NCBI RefSeq assembly: GCF_002943425.1
Contig: NZ_PTRA01000001.1
Coordinates: 868,001-932,000, forward strand
Reading direction: 5' to 3'
Length of the DNA: 64,000 nt
From: Siphonobacter curvatus
GTDB taxonomy: Bacteria > Bacteroidota > Bacteroidia > Cytophagales > Spirosomataceae
How positions within the stretch are numbered: the first letter of the stretch is position 1; each line of letters begins with the position of its first letter. Under the pieces are notes generated by a model, which worked only from the letters and a program-made list of their open reading frames with translations, searched no databases and was not told the DNA's origin. The translations under genes and the position numbers were made by a program. Below are positions 8,920 to 18,141 of this stretch, one piece after another.

Positions 8920-9435
8920 ATGAAAATTTTGAACTATTGTATCACCCTGCTGACCGTTAGCATGTTGGCTCTGGGAACGAGTACGGCCCAGCAAAAAAAG
9001 TCTGATTCCATGAAACGCTATACCAAAGTGCCCGCCGGTTATTTGATGGTTTTACGTCAGGATGATGATGTACTAAAGCAGCTTGAAGCTTTTGCTGAAC
9101 AGGAGAAGATTCCTTCGGCTACGTTTACGGGCATGGGCTTCGTGAACGTGACCTTTGGTTTTTTCAATTTTGAAACCAAGGAGTACGATCCCCGGGAATT
9201 TAAAGGAGTAGAGCTGGCGAGTATGACGGGAACGATTGCCTGGCAAAAAGGAAAAGTTTCACTCCACACGCATGGTGTGGTAACGGATAAGACCTTTGCG
9301 GCCTACGGGGGACATATCCTGGCGGCCAGTGTGGGGACGGGCTCCGTCGAGATTCTGATTACCGTTCACGATAAAAAACTGGACCGGGTGATGGAACAAC
9401 CTCTAGGGGCCAATGTCCTGCATTTGGAACCCTGA
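8920..9435 (+). CDS. secreted DUF296 / PPC-domain protein
   Basis: A 171-residue protein with a Sec signal peptide (hydrophobic core TLLTVSMLALG, probable cleavage near STAQQ). The remaining 145 residues match the DUF296/PPC fold: YLMVLRQDDDVLKQLEAFAEQE, TGMGFVNVTFGFF, and the conserved histidine-bearing stretch LHTHGVVTDKTFAAYGGHI. Stand-alone bacterial PPC proteins are usually cytosolic and trimeric, so export is unusual. Function is unknown; the clustered histidines could bind metal. It is divergent from the siderophore receptor and shares its 179-bp promoter region, which could mean linked iron or metal regulation, but that is inference. Confidence 0.8.
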   Translation: MKILNYCITLLTVSMLALGTSTAQQKKSDSMKRYTKVPAGYLMVLRQDDDVLKQLEAFAEQEKIPSATFTGMGFVNVTFGFFNFETKEYDPREFKGVELASMTGTIAWQKGKVSLHTHGVVTDKTFAAYGGHILAASVGTGSVEILITVHDKKLDRVMEQPLGANVLHLEP

Positions 9436-9447
9436 GTGCTACCCACA

Positions 9448-9487
9448 AAAAAGCCACTTCCCTGATCAGGAAGTGGCTTTTTCTTTA
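9448..9487. terminator. bidirectional terminator between DUF296 gene and sppA
   Basis: A perfect 14-bp inverted repeat (AAAAAGCCACTTCC, 9448-9461, with its complement 9469-9482) has a 7-nt loop and a T-run on both strands, between two convergent genes. Confidence 0.9.
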
Positions 9488-9498
9488 AATGTATCGTA

Positions 9499-11268
9499 TT
9501 ATCGGATTCGTACCTCGTAAGGCAAACGAGCCTGAATACCATTGAGGGTTTGTAATTTCTTGAGCTTCTGCACGTAAGGTACCAGATCGCCAAATGTGGC
9601 CAGCATGACGCGTGCTTCCTGCTCGTCTTCAGCTGTATCGAAAAGAGTTTGGTAGAAGTCTTTCTTCGCCGGATACCGAACCCGGTATTCACCAGCTTTG
9701 AGTTTGGCTTCACTGGCGGCAATCTGAATAGCCTTTTCCAGTCCACCTAATTCATCGACCAGGCCGTTCTGTTTTCCTTCCAGTCCTGACCACACGCGAC
9801 CTCCGGCAATGGCCCGGAGTTTTTCAACCGGCATTTTACGTCCCTGAGCCGCTTTTGCGGTAAAGACTTCGTAGAAACGATCGGTCGATTTCTGGAAGCG
9901 GTTCTTCTCAAATTCGTCCATTTCCCGGGTTAGGGTAGGGTAATCGGAGTGAGCGTTGGTGTTGACGCGGTCAAACGTAATGCCGAGCTTATTCTTGGTG
10001 AATTCATCGACGCGGAAGAACAAGGAGAATACCCCGATGGAACCCGTAATCGTCGTGGGTTGAGCCACGATCTTGTTACAACCCATGGCCATGTAATACC
10101 CACCCGAAGCCGCGTACGTAGACATGGACGCAATAATGGGTTTCTGCTCTTTCGCTTTCTGGATTTCCCGCCACATCACTTCTGAAGCTAAGCCAGAACC
10201 ACCCGGCGAGTTAATCCGCAGGACGATAGCTTTTACATTCTTGTCTTTACGGGCCTTACGAATTTCGGCTGCCATCTTCTCCGAAGCAATCTGATTATCG
10301 CTGTCATTATCACCGTCCACGATGTCGCCCTGGGCAATGATCACGGCAATTTTGTTATCTGTATTCGGAGCTTTGGAGTCATCGGAGGTTTTCAGGTATT
10401 TACTCAGCCCAACGTACTTGAGTTTATCGTCTTCCTTAAGCTTCAGATTTTTCCGAATCGCTGATTCAAATTCGTCGTAATAGCCCACGTTCGTAACCAG
10501 TTTGTGCTTGAGAGCATCCTGTGGTTCGTAAGCCTGCAAAGAATCCGCTACCGTTTTCAGTTCGGGTACCGAAACGCCCCGGCTTTCCGAGATTTCGGCA
10601 AGCACCTGATTATAAATGGAATTCAGAAATGACCGAGTCTGCTCGCGGTTTTCATCACTCATATTCTCCCGTAAGAAAGGCTCCACGGCACTCTTATAAT
10701 TTCCTACGCGGAATACAACGGGTTTAATGTCAAGCTTATCAAAGGTGCCTTTGTAGAATTCGTATTCAGCGTTCAGTCCATTGAAGTCAATACCACCGGC
10801 GGGATTCACGTATACTTTATCGGCCATCGACGACAGGTAATAGCCCTGCTCGCTATACGTTTCGCCGTAGGCGTACACAAATTTGCCCGATTTTTTAAAG
10901 TCGTTCAAAGCGGCCCGTACTTCTTCGAGTACCGCCCAGCCCGCACTTGGGCTATTCGCTTTCAGATAGATACCTTTGATTTTGGAGTCGGCTTTTGCTT
11001 TCGTCAGTGCTTCTTTCAACTGAACAACACCTACTACTTCTGTATTAACAAAGGGACCGCCCAGGTCGGAAAAGGGGTTGGTTTTATTATCGTGTTCGGT
11101 AAAGCTTTTATTCAGGTCCAGCTTCAGGATGGAGTTCTCTTCAATCACCACATCACTACTTCCCGATCCGGCTATGGAAGCAATGCCTAGCAGCACGAAT
11201 ACCGAAAGAATGGAGAAAAGCACCAGACCCACCAGGGTAGCTAGTACGTATTTCAAAAATTGCAACAT
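9499..11268 (-). CDS. sppA: signal peptide peptidase SppA (67K type, double S49 domain)
   Basis: A 589-residue membrane-anchored serine protease that degrades cleaved signal peptides in the periplasm. An N-terminal transmembrane helix covers about residues 5-33. Two S49 domains follow, the arrangement of the 67-kDa E. coli-type enzyme. The catalytic Lys192 is in NYKSAVEPFLRENMS and the nucleophile Ser388 is in YAASGGYYMAMG; both motifs are intact. A perfect terminator separates it from the convergent DUF296 gene, and another terminator lies between it and ppa upstream, so it has its own promoter in 11269-11337. Confidence 0.95.
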   Translation of the reverse strand: MLQFLKYVLATLVGLVLFSILSVFVLLGIASIAGSGSSDVVIEENSILKLDLNKSFTEHDNKTNPFSDLGGPFVNTEVVGVVQLKEALTKAKADSKIKGIYLKANSPSAGWAVLEEVRAALNDFKKSGKFVYAYGETYSEQGYYLSSMADKVYVNPAGGIDFNGLNAEYEFYKGTFDKLDIKPVVFRVGNYKSAVEPFLRENMSDENREQTRSFLNSIYNQVLAEISESRGVSVPELKTVADSLQAYEPQDALKHKLVTNVGYYDEFESAIRKNLKLKEDDKLKYVGLSKYLKTSDDSKAPNTDNKIAVIIAQGDIVDGDNDSDNQIASEKMAAEIRKARKDKNVKAIVLRINSPGGSGLASEVMWREIQKAKEQKPIIASMSTYAASGGYYMAMGCNKIVAQPTTITGSIGVFSLFFRVDEFTKNKLGITFDRVNTNAHSDYPTLTREMDEFEKNRFQKSTDRFYEVFTAKAAQGRKMPVEKLRAIAGGRVWSGLEGKQNGLVDELGGLEKAIQIAASEAKLKAGEYRVRYPAKKDFYQTLFDTAEDEQEARVMLATFGDLVPYVQKLKKLQTLNGIQARLPYEVRIR

Positions 11269-11337
11269 ATGGAATGCCTACTAATGTTTTGGTAAAAGGA
11301 ATAGCCTTGGTTTTGTATCGTATAACTCCAAAAATAA

Positions 11338-11361
11338 CAAGCCCGTTTTGCAACGGGCTTG
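11338..11361 (-). terminator. intrinsic terminator of ppa
   Basis: A 10-bp perfect stem (CAAGCCCGTT / AACGGGCTTG) with a 4-nt loop is followed on the minus strand by TTATTTTT. It lies 61 bp past the ppa stop. Confidence 0.85.
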
Positions 11362-11421
11362 AAAAAGTCTGAACGGGAATTCCCGCGGATGAAAGGCTGA
11401 AAACCAACGTGAACTCAGCGG

Positions 11422-12051
11422 TTAGATTACCGGAATTTTGGAAGTCAGGGTTTGGTAATCCTGACGGCTTTTCCGAATTACTTCGTGAGCAACGTCACGA
11501 CCGTATACGCTGTCGATTTCGATAATGGCTTTGGCTTCGCCAGGAATGTTTTTGTACGTCAGGAAGTAGTGAACAAGACGGTTCAAAACGCTTTTAGGGC
11601 AGTCATTCAAATCCGTCCAGCCACCGTATACGGCGTCATTTTTCAGTACAGCGATGATTTTATCATCCGCTTCACCCTTATCAATCAGGCGAATACCGCC
11701 GATGGGGATGGCCTGAAGAATGATGTTACCGTGGGGAATCGTTTTTTCGGCCCATACACAAATGTCGAGTGGGTCACCGTCGCCTTCGGGAATATCGCGG
11801 CCGGACTGTTCCGTTGCGTATTGAGCAATGGCATCGCCGCAGTACGTCTGGGGCAGGAAGCCATACAAGCAAGGCATGTAATTGGAAAACAGCTGAGGAC
11901 GATCGATTTTCAGAAAGCCCGTTTCTTTGTCAATTTCGTATTTGACCGTATCCGTAGGTACAATTTCAATAAAGGCGGTAACTACTTCAGGGGCATTTTC
12001 CCCGATGGGAACCCCGTGCCAGGGGTGTGCAATTTGCGTCGAAAAACTCAT
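11422..12051 (-). CDS. ppa: family I inorganic pyrophosphatase
   Basis: A 209-residue soluble enzyme that hydrolyses pyrophosphate to phosphate and pulls biosynthetic reactions forward. The family I signature is present as DGDPLDICV (residues 91-99, with metal-binding Asp91, Asp93 and Asp96), with KYEIDKETGFLKIDR (37-51) upstream. The length is typical for the larger bacterial or eukaryotic-like family I enzymes. It is monocistronic: a terminator follows, and the upstream gene on the same strand is 85 bp away. Confidence 0.95.
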   Translation of the reverse strand: MSFSTQIAHPWHGVPIGENAPEVVTAFIEIVPTDTVKYEIDKETGFLKIDRPQLFSNYMPCLYGFLPQTYCGDAIAQYATEQSGRDIPEGDGDPLDICVWAEKTIPHGNIILQAIPIGGIRLIDKGEADDKIIAVLKNDAVYGGWTDLNDCPKSVLNRLVHYFLTYKNIPGEAKAIIEIDSVYGRDVAHEVIRKSRQDYQTLTSKIPVI

Positions 12052-12136
12052 ACAATAGAACCGATTTAATGCGGTTTGACAGACAATAGTGGCTAAAATT
12101 AGCTGATTATATAAATAGAAGTACTCGTTCTGAAAA

Positions 12137-13120
12137 TCATCCCACTTTTTCTCCGATTCCTGCCTTTTCTCTGACTTTGTATTCCGTCGTTCGCTCGGAA
12201 TTAGAAGCCATCAGTTCGCCCAGAAAGCCCGCGAGAAAGAGCTGAAAGCCAACGATAATAGCCGTTAAAGCTAAGAAAAATTTAGGATCGTCCGTCAAGT
12301 TTCGAAACTTATGACCTGCAGATACACTGTAAATTTTATCAAAAGCCAGCCAAAGCGTTGCTACAAAGCCCAGCAAAAAGGAAATAACCCCGAAACTGCC
12401 GAACAAGTGCATGGGTCGTTTGCCGAAGCGATTCACGAACACAATGGTCAGCATATCGAGTAGCCCGTATATAAAACGCTCTAAACCGAATTTGGTTTTA
12501 CCATATTTTCGAGCCTGGTGCTGTACGGCTTTCTCTCCAATCTTGCCGAAGCCATTCCACTTAGCTAAAATGGGAATATTCCGGTGCATTTCGCCGTATA
12601 GACGTACCGATTTAGCAACGGGTGCGTCGTAGGCTTTTAAACCACAATTAAAATCGTGCAGGTTTACGCCCGAAACCCAGCGGGAGACGGCATTAAACAA
12701 CTTGGTTGGCAGCGTCTTCGTGAGTGGATCGTAACGTTTCTGCTTCCAGCCCGAAATCAGGTCGTAGCCATCTTCCGTAATCAGGCGATAGAGTTCCGGA
12801 ATCTCGTCCGGGCTATCCTGTAGATCCGCGTCCATGGTAATAATAACCTGACCCTGAGCGGCTTGAAATCCTGTATGTAAAGCGGCCGACTTTCCGTAGT
12901 TCCGGCTAAAACGTAGTCCTTTGATCTGCGGATTTTCAAAAGAAAGCTGGCGAATCACCCGCCAGGAATGATCGTTACTTCCATCATCTACCAGAATCAC
13001 TTCATACGTAAACTGATGTTGATTCATTACCCGTTCAATCCAGGCACAAAGTTCGGGAAGCGACTCCTCTTCGTTGTACAGGGGGATGACTACGGATAGT
13101 TGCAAAGGATATGGTGGCAT
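12137..13120 (-). CDS. GT2 glycosyltransferase (polyprenyl-phosphate sugar transferase, DPM/GtrB-like)
   Basis: A 327-residue enzyme. An N-terminal GT-A domain has VVIPLYNEEESL (10-21), the nucleotide-binding VDDGSNDHS (44-52) and the metal-binding DADLQD (97-102). Two C-terminal transmembrane helices (about 232-262 and 284-306) anchor it in the inner membrane. This layout is that of GtrB/ArnC/DPM1-like enzymes, which transfer a sugar from a nucleotide donor to polyprenyl phosphate for cell-surface glycan assembly. The donor sugar cannot be told from sequence. No glycan cluster surrounds it, so it may act in a general lipid-modification or glycoprotein pathway. Confidence 0.88.
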   Translation of the reverse strand: MPPYPLQLSVVIPLYNEEESLPELCAWIERVMNQHQFTYEVILVDDGSNDHSWRVIRQLSFENPQIKGLRFSRNYGKSAALHTGFQAAQGQVIITMDADLQDSPDEIPELYRLITEDGYDLISGWKQKRYDPLTKTLPTKLFNAVSRWVSGVNLHDFNCGLKAYDAPVAKSVRLYGEMHRNIPILAKWNGFGKIGEKAVQHQARKYGKTKFGLERFIYGLLDMLTIVFVNRFGKRPMHLFGSFGVISFLLGFVATLWLAFDKIYSVSAGHKFRNLTDDPKFFLALTAIIVGFQLFLAGFLGELMASNSERTTEYKVREKAGIGEKVG

Positions 13121-13237
13121 TTGCGTAAAGTCCGATAAACGGAAACGTTTGGCGTTTTAAGAATAACCCTCGAACGGCGAAATTCATTTCATTTCGGAAA
13201 ATGGTACGGACCGCTCTCCCCTTAAAACGCTCACCTC

Positions 13238-13957
13238 TTAAAAAATCAGGTAGTAATCTTTCAGCAAAGCTACGAAATCCGGCGTGTACTCATTCGTTTC
13301 GTCGCGGATACAAAGTACTTCGGGCGTAATTTCTGCGATAGGGGCCTGTCGGGAGAAGAGTGTCAATAGCCTGAAGGCGGGTTTTCCGGGATCATTTTTT
13401 AACGCCAGTTGCTGCTGTATATGCAGTCCGTAGGGACGTATTCCCTTCGCTAGTAAATCGGTTTCGAATACGGGCAGTAAAACGGCAAACCGACCTTCAG
13501 GGGCCAGATGCCTGTCGACCGCCGCTGCCAATTCGGCCAGCGAAAGACGTTCATCGTGGGCCGCCCGGTTTCGGCCTTCGTTGGGCGAACGCAGGTAATT
13601 CTGAAAAAAAGGAGGATTGGAAATAATGAGATCGTACGGATGCTCAGACGTAAAGGCCTGAATGGACGTTTCGTAAATGTGTATGGTTTCAGCAAAGGGA
13701 CTTTCCTGCACATTGGTGCGAGCTTGCGAAGCCGAATTAGGGTCAATTTCAACCGCGTGGATGTGGTACGGGGCCGTGAGTCGCTGAGCAAGCATGAGCG
13801 GCAGTAGTCCCGTTCCGGTACCAATGTCGAGAATGCGATGACTCTCTTTCAAGGGCGTCCAGGCACCCAGCACGCAGGCATCCGTACAGACTTTCATGGC
13901 CGTCTGGTCCTGCCAGATGGTGAATTGTTTGAAGCGGAAGTATGAATTACGAGCCAA
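13238..13957 (-). CDS. trmN6: tRNA1(Val) (adenine37-N6)-methyltransferase-like enzyme
   Basis: A 239-residue class I methyltransferase. SAM motif I is LDIGTGTGLLPLMLA (43-57) and the catalytic motif for N6-adenine (NPPF) is at 114-117. The N-terminal FRFKQFTIWQDQTAMKVCTDACVLGAW is characteristic of the TrmN6/YfiC family, which methylates A37 of tRNA1(Val). The tail is shorter than in some family members, and other exocyclic-amine methyltransferases share NPPF, so the exact RNA target is an inference. The gene starts 35 bp after the rnhA stop on the same strand, suggesting an rnhA-trmN6 transcript. Confidence 0.82.
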   Translation of the reverse strand: MARNSYFRFKQFTIWQDQTAMKVCTDACVLGAWTPLKESHRILDIGTGTGLLPLMLAQRLTAPYHIHAVEIDPNSASQARTNVQESPFAETIHIYETSIQAFTSEHPYDLIISNPPFFQNYLRSPNEGRNRAAHDERLSLAELAAAVDRHLAPEGRFAVLLPVFETDLLAKGIRPYGLHIQQQLALKNDPGKPAFRLLTLFSRQAPIAEITPEVLCIRDETNEYTPDFVALLKDYYLIF

Positions 13958-13992
13958 GGTCTATACGCTACTGAAGAAAACGCATCTAAAGA

Positions 13993-14625
13993 TTATTTCC
14001 GACCAAAATCAGCCGGATTTTCACCCCAGTATTCGGTTTCCCACTTTAAAATTTTCGTTGAAAAGGTATTGTTCTTGAGCCAGGTTTCGGCCCGGTCGAT
14101 CAGCTCAAAAAGAATTTTATTCTGATCGGTCTCGGGAAGCTTAGTGTTGGCGTGTTTGTTGCGTACCCAGCTAATAGCCGTCCGCGAATCGGAGTAAAGC
14201 GGCAGCGGACTGTTGTGCTTTTTCAGGTGAGCCAGTCCGTGCACAATCGCCAGAAATTCCCCTACATTATTGGTACCATCCGCAAACGGACCCATGCGAA
14301 AAATGAGCGTACCCGAGGGATACTCGACTCCCTGGTATTCCATCACACCGGAAGCCGTATTCCAGGCCGCATCTACGGCCAGGGCAGGAGTGATCGGTTT
14401 ACCCACCAGTGACGCATTTTTCGGGGCAGCGGGTTGTTTTTTGGCCGTTCCGATGTGTTTGTAGGGATTCTCTCGAAAAGCCATAACGGCCTGCTGTTTG
14501 TCCTCAAATGACTTATACTGTGCTCCATTAAAGCCTTCAATTTGGGCTTTGGCGTCCTCCCAGTTATCGAAAATACCGGGGTGCCGTCCCTGCCAGACTA
14601 CATAATATTTGGTTTTCTTACTCAC
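13993..14625 (-). CDS. rnhA: ribonuclease H1 with N-terminal viroplasmin domain
   Basis: A 210-residue enzyme that cleaves RNA in RNA-DNA hybrids. Residues 4-46 form the caulimovirus VI/viroplasmin domain (KYYVVWQGRHPGIF, YKSFEDKQQA), which binds hybrids and is common in Bacteroidota RNase HI. The catalytic acids are visible: Asp85, Glu123, Asp146 and Asp206. The start codon is GTG at 14625. A perfect -7 box (TACCTTTG) ends only 5 bases before it, so the transcript is probably leaderless; the next in-frame ATG is too far downstream to keep the domain. Confidence 0.92.
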   Translation of the reverse strand: MSKKTKYYVVWQGRHPGIFDNWEDAKAQIEGFNGAQYKSFEDKQQAVMAFRENPYKHIGTAKKQPAAPKNASLVGKPITPALAVDAAWNTASGVMEYQGVEYPSGTLIFRMGPFADGTNNVGEFLAIVHGLAHLKKHNSPLPLYSDSRTAISWVRNKHANTKLPETDQNKILFELIDRAETWLKNNTFSTKILKWETEYWGENPADFGRK

Positions 14626-14630
14626 GAAGA

Positions 14631-14638
14631 CAAAGGTA
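14631..14638 (-). promoter_or_regulatory. -7 promoter box (TACCTTTG) of rnhA
   Basis: A perfect TAnnTTTG on the minus strand ends 5 nt before the GTG start at 14625. With initiation 5-8 nt after the box, transcription would begin at or next to the start codon. Confidence 0.5.
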
Positions 14639-14899
14639 AGAGGGATTTTCCGTTTACAGTTTTGGGTTTACAGTTTTCAGTTTGAGCGGCCGCAGTTGCA
14701 ATTTCGCTACGATAAACTCGGTAAAGGTAGCGGGACGGGTTGTCCGTAGCAGTTGATAGGTACGTAGGAGTTGACAAGTTGGGGGGCGTACCTGCTTGAA
14801 ATAGTACAAACGATTCCAAATCGCAACGGAAGCAAAAAGCATTTGCGAAAATCAGGCTTTCCGCAAGTGTTTTAGTAATGCAAGGGGACTGAAACGATT

Positions 14900-14946
14900 C
14901 GGGTTGTAAAAGATCAAGGCTTCGCTTACTGATCTTTTACAACCCG
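14900..14946. repeat. 17-bp perfect inverted repeat after the ABC exporter gene
   Basis: Arms 14900-14916 and 14930-14946 (CGGGTTGTAAAAGATCA and its exact complement) flank a 13-nt loop. The repeat lies 29 bp past the ABC exporter stop. It has no T-run, so it may be a 3'-end-protecting hairpin or a factor-assisted terminator. Confidence 0.6.
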
Positions 14947-14974
14947 AGTATAACATGGAATGAACTACTGCAAA

Positions 14975-16735
14975 CTATACCAATTCCTTGTACTGCATTC
15001 GGTGAAGATTGGCGTAGGCTCCTCCACTTTCGAGGAGTTCTTCATGTCGTCCGGCTTCAACGATGTGACCTTTGTCGAGTACCAGAATCTGATCGGCATT
15101 CTGAATGGTACTGAGGCGGTGAGCAATTACGATCGCCGTACGACCTTTCATCAGTTTAGTAATAGCCGCCTGAATCAGCTCTTCGGTCTCCGTATCCACC
15201 GAGGCCGTGGCTTCATCAAGGATCAGAATACGCGGATTGCGTACCAGTGCCCGCACAAACGAAATCAACTGCCGTTGCCCTACGGAAAGCGTAGCCCCGC
15301 GTTCCATGACGTTGTAATCGTAAGAACCCGGGAGACGTTGGATGAATTCGTCAGCTCCCACGAGGCGAGCGGCTTCAATGACCTGCTCCCGCGTAATCGT
15401 TGGATCGCCCAACGTAATGTTACGTTCGATTGTATCCGAAAACAGGAATACATCCTGCAATACCACGCCGATCCGGCTTCGTAACCAGCCCAGCTCGTAG
15501 TTTTTCAGATCGACATCGTCAATGAGAATTTGACCTTTCTGAATTTCGTAAAAACGACTCAGCAGGTTAATAGTCGATGATTTACCCGCTCCCGTAGCTC
15601 CGACCAAAGCGATGGTTTTTCCGGCGTCAACCGTAAAGGCAATGTTTTTTAGAACGTATTCCGGGTCATTGTAGGCAAACCAGACATTTCGAAACTCTAC
15701 TTTTCCCTGCAGTTCGGCGGGCGTATACGTTCCTTCATTCTGGGTGTATTCTTCAGAATCCAGCAATTTCAGAATACGGTCGGTACTGACCACACCCATT
15801 TGCAGAGTATTGAAACGATCCGCCAGCATTCGAATGGGTCGGAAAAACAGGTTAATAAACATGATGAAGGCAGTGATGGTACCGTAGCTGGTCTGCAGGC
15901 CAATAACCTCCTTCGCTCCGTACCAGACAATCATCCCCGTAGCCATGGCCGCAATCACCTCAGCTACCGGATAATAAATCGAATAGTACAGAATAGACTT
16001 GACGTTCGCGTTACGGTGCTCCTGATTGAGCGTCTCAAACTTCTTCTGTTCGATGGGTTCGGCACTGAAAATCTGAACGATATTCATGCCCGTAATGTGC
16101 TCCTGAACAAAGGAGTTCAGATTAGCGACCGCCGTCCGTACTTCAGTAAACGACTTCTTGACTTTCTCCTTGAAGATGTACGTGGAAATCAACATCAGCG
16201 GAACTGTACTCAGACTGATTAGTGAAAGCCGCCAATCCGCGTACATCATCACCGCAATGATCAATATGAGTTGCAGAATATCTCCGGCGATGCTGGCTAG
16301 ACCTTCGGAAAAGACATCCGCGAGTGTTTCTACGTCAGAAATGGTACGGGTAACCAGTCGGCCAATGGGTGTATCGTCGAAGAATTTTAACCGCAAGTAC
16401 AGAATTTTTTCGTAGAGTTGAACCCGGATATCCCGAATGATGGTTTGACCCAGCCAACCCGACAGGTAACTACTGGCAAACTGCGTCAGGCCCTGGACCA
16501 CTAACAAAGCTACCATGGCAATAAGCATGGTAGTCAGGCCCTGATAGTCACTGACGGCAATGTGATGGTCAATGGTATAACGAATCAGCAGGGGTGTCAG
16601 GGGAGCTAATACGGCTCCCAGCAGAATCAGTACCACCAAACTGATAAACTGTAGGTTGTAAGGTTTGATAAACTGAAATAATCGCTGAATAATTTTCCAG
16701 TCTACGATCTTACCACTAACTTTTTCTTCGGCCAC
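14975..16735 (-). CDS. ABC exporter, fused permease and ATPase (MsbA/LmrA-like)
   Basis: A 586-residue half-transporter: six transmembrane helices (type I exporter fold, about 30-320) fused to a nucleotide-binding domain. Walker A is GATGAGKSS (379-387), Q-loop LQDVFLFSD, signature LSVGQRQ (483-489), Walker B ILILDE (503-508) and H-loop His539. It would act as a homodimer or with a second half-transporter exporting lipid, drug or peptide; none is adjacent, so homodimerisation is likely. A -7-like box (TACCTTCG, minus, 16789-16782) lies about 47 bp upstream. Confidence 0.9.
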   Translation of the reverse strand: MAEEKVSGKIVDWKIIQRLFQFIKPYNLQFISLVVLILLGAVLAPLTPLLIRYTIDHHIAVSDYQGLTTMLIAMVALLVVQGLTQFASSYLSGWLGQTIIRDIRVQLYEKILYLRLKFFDDTPIGRLVTRTISDVETLADVFSEGLASIAGDILQLILIIAVMMYADWRLSLISLSTVPLMLISTYIFKEKVKKSFTEVRTAVANLNSFVQEHITGMNIVQIFSAEPIEQKKFETLNQEHRNANVKSILYYSIYYPVAEVIAAMATGMIVWYGAKEVIGLQTSYGTITAFIMFINLFFRPIRMLADRFNTLQMGVVSTDRILKLLDSEEYTQNEGTYTPAELQGKVEFRNVWFAYNDPEYVLKNIAFTVDAGKTIALVGATGAGKSSTINLLSRFYEIQKGQILIDDVDLKNYELGWLRSRIGVVLQDVFLFSDTIERNITLGDPTITREQVIEAARLVGADEFIQRLPGSYDYNVMERGATLSVGQRQLISFVRALVRNPRILILDEATASVDTETEELIQAAITKLMKGRTAIVIAHRLSTIQNADQILVLDKGHIVEAGRHEELLESGGAYANLHRMQYKELV

Positions 16736-16914
16736 GTGAGGAAAAGATTATTATTTCTAAAATGGGTATGCAATCCCTGAGCGAAGGTAACGATTTCCCC
16801 GTGATAGATACGGGGTTTCACCGGAGCCTTTCTGTCGCCGTAGCGGGTAGATAGGCTGTCCACCGGGCAACATGCAGGGATACAATGCGATTATCCGTAC
16901 AAAAGTTTCAACGA

Positions 16915-18141
16915 ATGAACTCCAACTGGATTTTGATTATCAGCAGCAGTCTGATTCTGGTTTCTTACCTGTTTAACTTCATTACTAAAAAAACGAACAT
17001 TCCCTCCGTTTTACTACTGATTAGTTTAGGCGTAGGGTTACGACTTTTCGCCGATAGCCGGGGTTTTTACGTGGGTCGGGTCAACGATACGCTGCCCGTG
17101 TTGGGTACGGTTGGACTCATTCTGATTGTACTGGAGGGAGCTATGGAACTGGAGTTGGACCGGAAAAAGAGCAAGCTGATCTGGCAATCCTTACTGGCGG
17201 CTTTAGGCATTTTGCTGGCTACGGCTTTCACGATGGCTACGCCACTAGCCATTGCGTACGGCGATTTTCACCGTGGACTGCTCAATGCGGTACCACTGGC
17301 GGTCATCAGTAGTGCGATTGCCATTCCCAGTGTAGCCAACCTGACGGACCCCCGCAAAAAAGAATTCATTACTTACGAAAGTTCGTTCTCCGACATTCTG
17401 GGCATCATGCTCTTCAATTTTGTATTGATGAATGACGAACTGACCATGGCATCGATGCTTCACTTTATCGTGGAAGTCGTCGGTATTCTGCTCATGTCGC
17501 TGCTGGGTTGTATCGTACTGGTGTATTTGATGAGCCGGATTACGCAGCACGTCAAGTTTTTCCTCATCATTGCTCTACTCATTCTGGTCTACTCGCTGGC
17601 CAAGCTCTTTCACTTGTCGCCGCTGCTACTGATTTTGGCGTTTGGGCTAATGATGAACAATATCAATCTGGTCATTCCTAACTTCCTGCGTAAATACCTG
17701 ATTCACGATAAACTGGACGAAGAATTACCCGTATTCAAGTCCATTACAGCCGAAAGTGCCTTTCTAATTCGTACGTACTTCTTCGTACTGTTTGGTTTCT
17801 CGATTGATTTACAATCGCTTACTAATCCCAAAGTCTGGTTGATTGGTGGGATCATGGTAACGACGCTGTACGCCATGCGGGCCATGTATCTGAAGTGGAT
17901 TTTAAATATTCCCTTATTGCCGGAATTGTTCATTGCTCCCCGGGGATTGATTACGATCCTGATCTTTTTTGGGATACCAGCTACCATGGTTCTACCGGAT
18001 TTCAGCGGGGTACTGTTGTTCACGATCATCAGTACCAACGTTATCATGTCGGCAGGCCTGATTTACTACGGACGACAAACCGGAAAAGTGATTGCGGCTC
18101 CGGAGCTATCCGATACTTCGGATCTGCCAGCGGGGAGTTAA
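16915..18141 (+). CDS. cation:proton antiporter (CPA family)
   Basis: A 408-residue inner-membrane protein with about 12 helices and no C-terminal TrkA domain. The CPA core is visible in SSAIAIPSVANLTDPRKKEF, the unwound-helix region with Asp, followed by YESSFSDILGIMLFNF. It likely exchanges Na+ or K+ for H+. I chose ATG 16915 (MNSNWILIISSS) because the ten residues added by the upstream ATG 16885 are polar and not part of a helix. The stop codon lies inside the left arm of a strong terminator. Ion specificity is not predictable. Confidence 0.85.
   Translation: MNSNWILIISSSLILVSYLFNFITKKTNIPSVLLLISLGVGLRLFADSRGFYVGRVNDTLPVLGTVGLILIVLEGAMELELDRKKSKLIWQSLLAALGILLATAFTMATPLAIAYGDFHRGLLNAVPLAVISSAIAIPSVANLTDPRKKEFITYESSFSDILGIMLFNFVLMNDELTMASMLHFIVEVVGILLMSLLGCIVLVYLMSRITQHVKFFLIIALLILVYSLAKLFHLSPLLLILAFGLMMNNINLVIPNFLRKYLIHDKLDEELPVFKSITAESAFLIRTYFFVLFGFSIDLQSLTNPKVWLIGGIMVTTLYAMRAMYLKWILNIPLLPELFIAPRGLITILIFFGIPATMVLPDFSGVLLFTIISTNVIMSAGLIYYGRQTGKVIAAPELSDTSDLPAGS

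Larger units (their letters stand above)
14626..14974. other. gene-free stretch with a long inverted repeat
   Basis: This 349-bp gap holds the rnhA promoter box at one end and a 17-bp perfect inverted repeat at the other. In between are two 12-bp direct repeats GTTTACAGTTTT (14652-14663 and 14666-14677). The short open frames here lack homology signals and I treat them as non-coding. Confidence 0.6.

Noticed and set aside
13121-13237. A 10-bp inverted repeat with distant arms (13152-13161 and 13221-13230)
   Set aside because: The arms are 59 bp apart and there is no T-run, so it is weak evidence for a terminator.
14622-14842. Minus-strand frames of about 60 residues upstream of rnhA
   Set aside because: They overlap the rnhA promoter box and each other, have no conserved features and follow short repeats.
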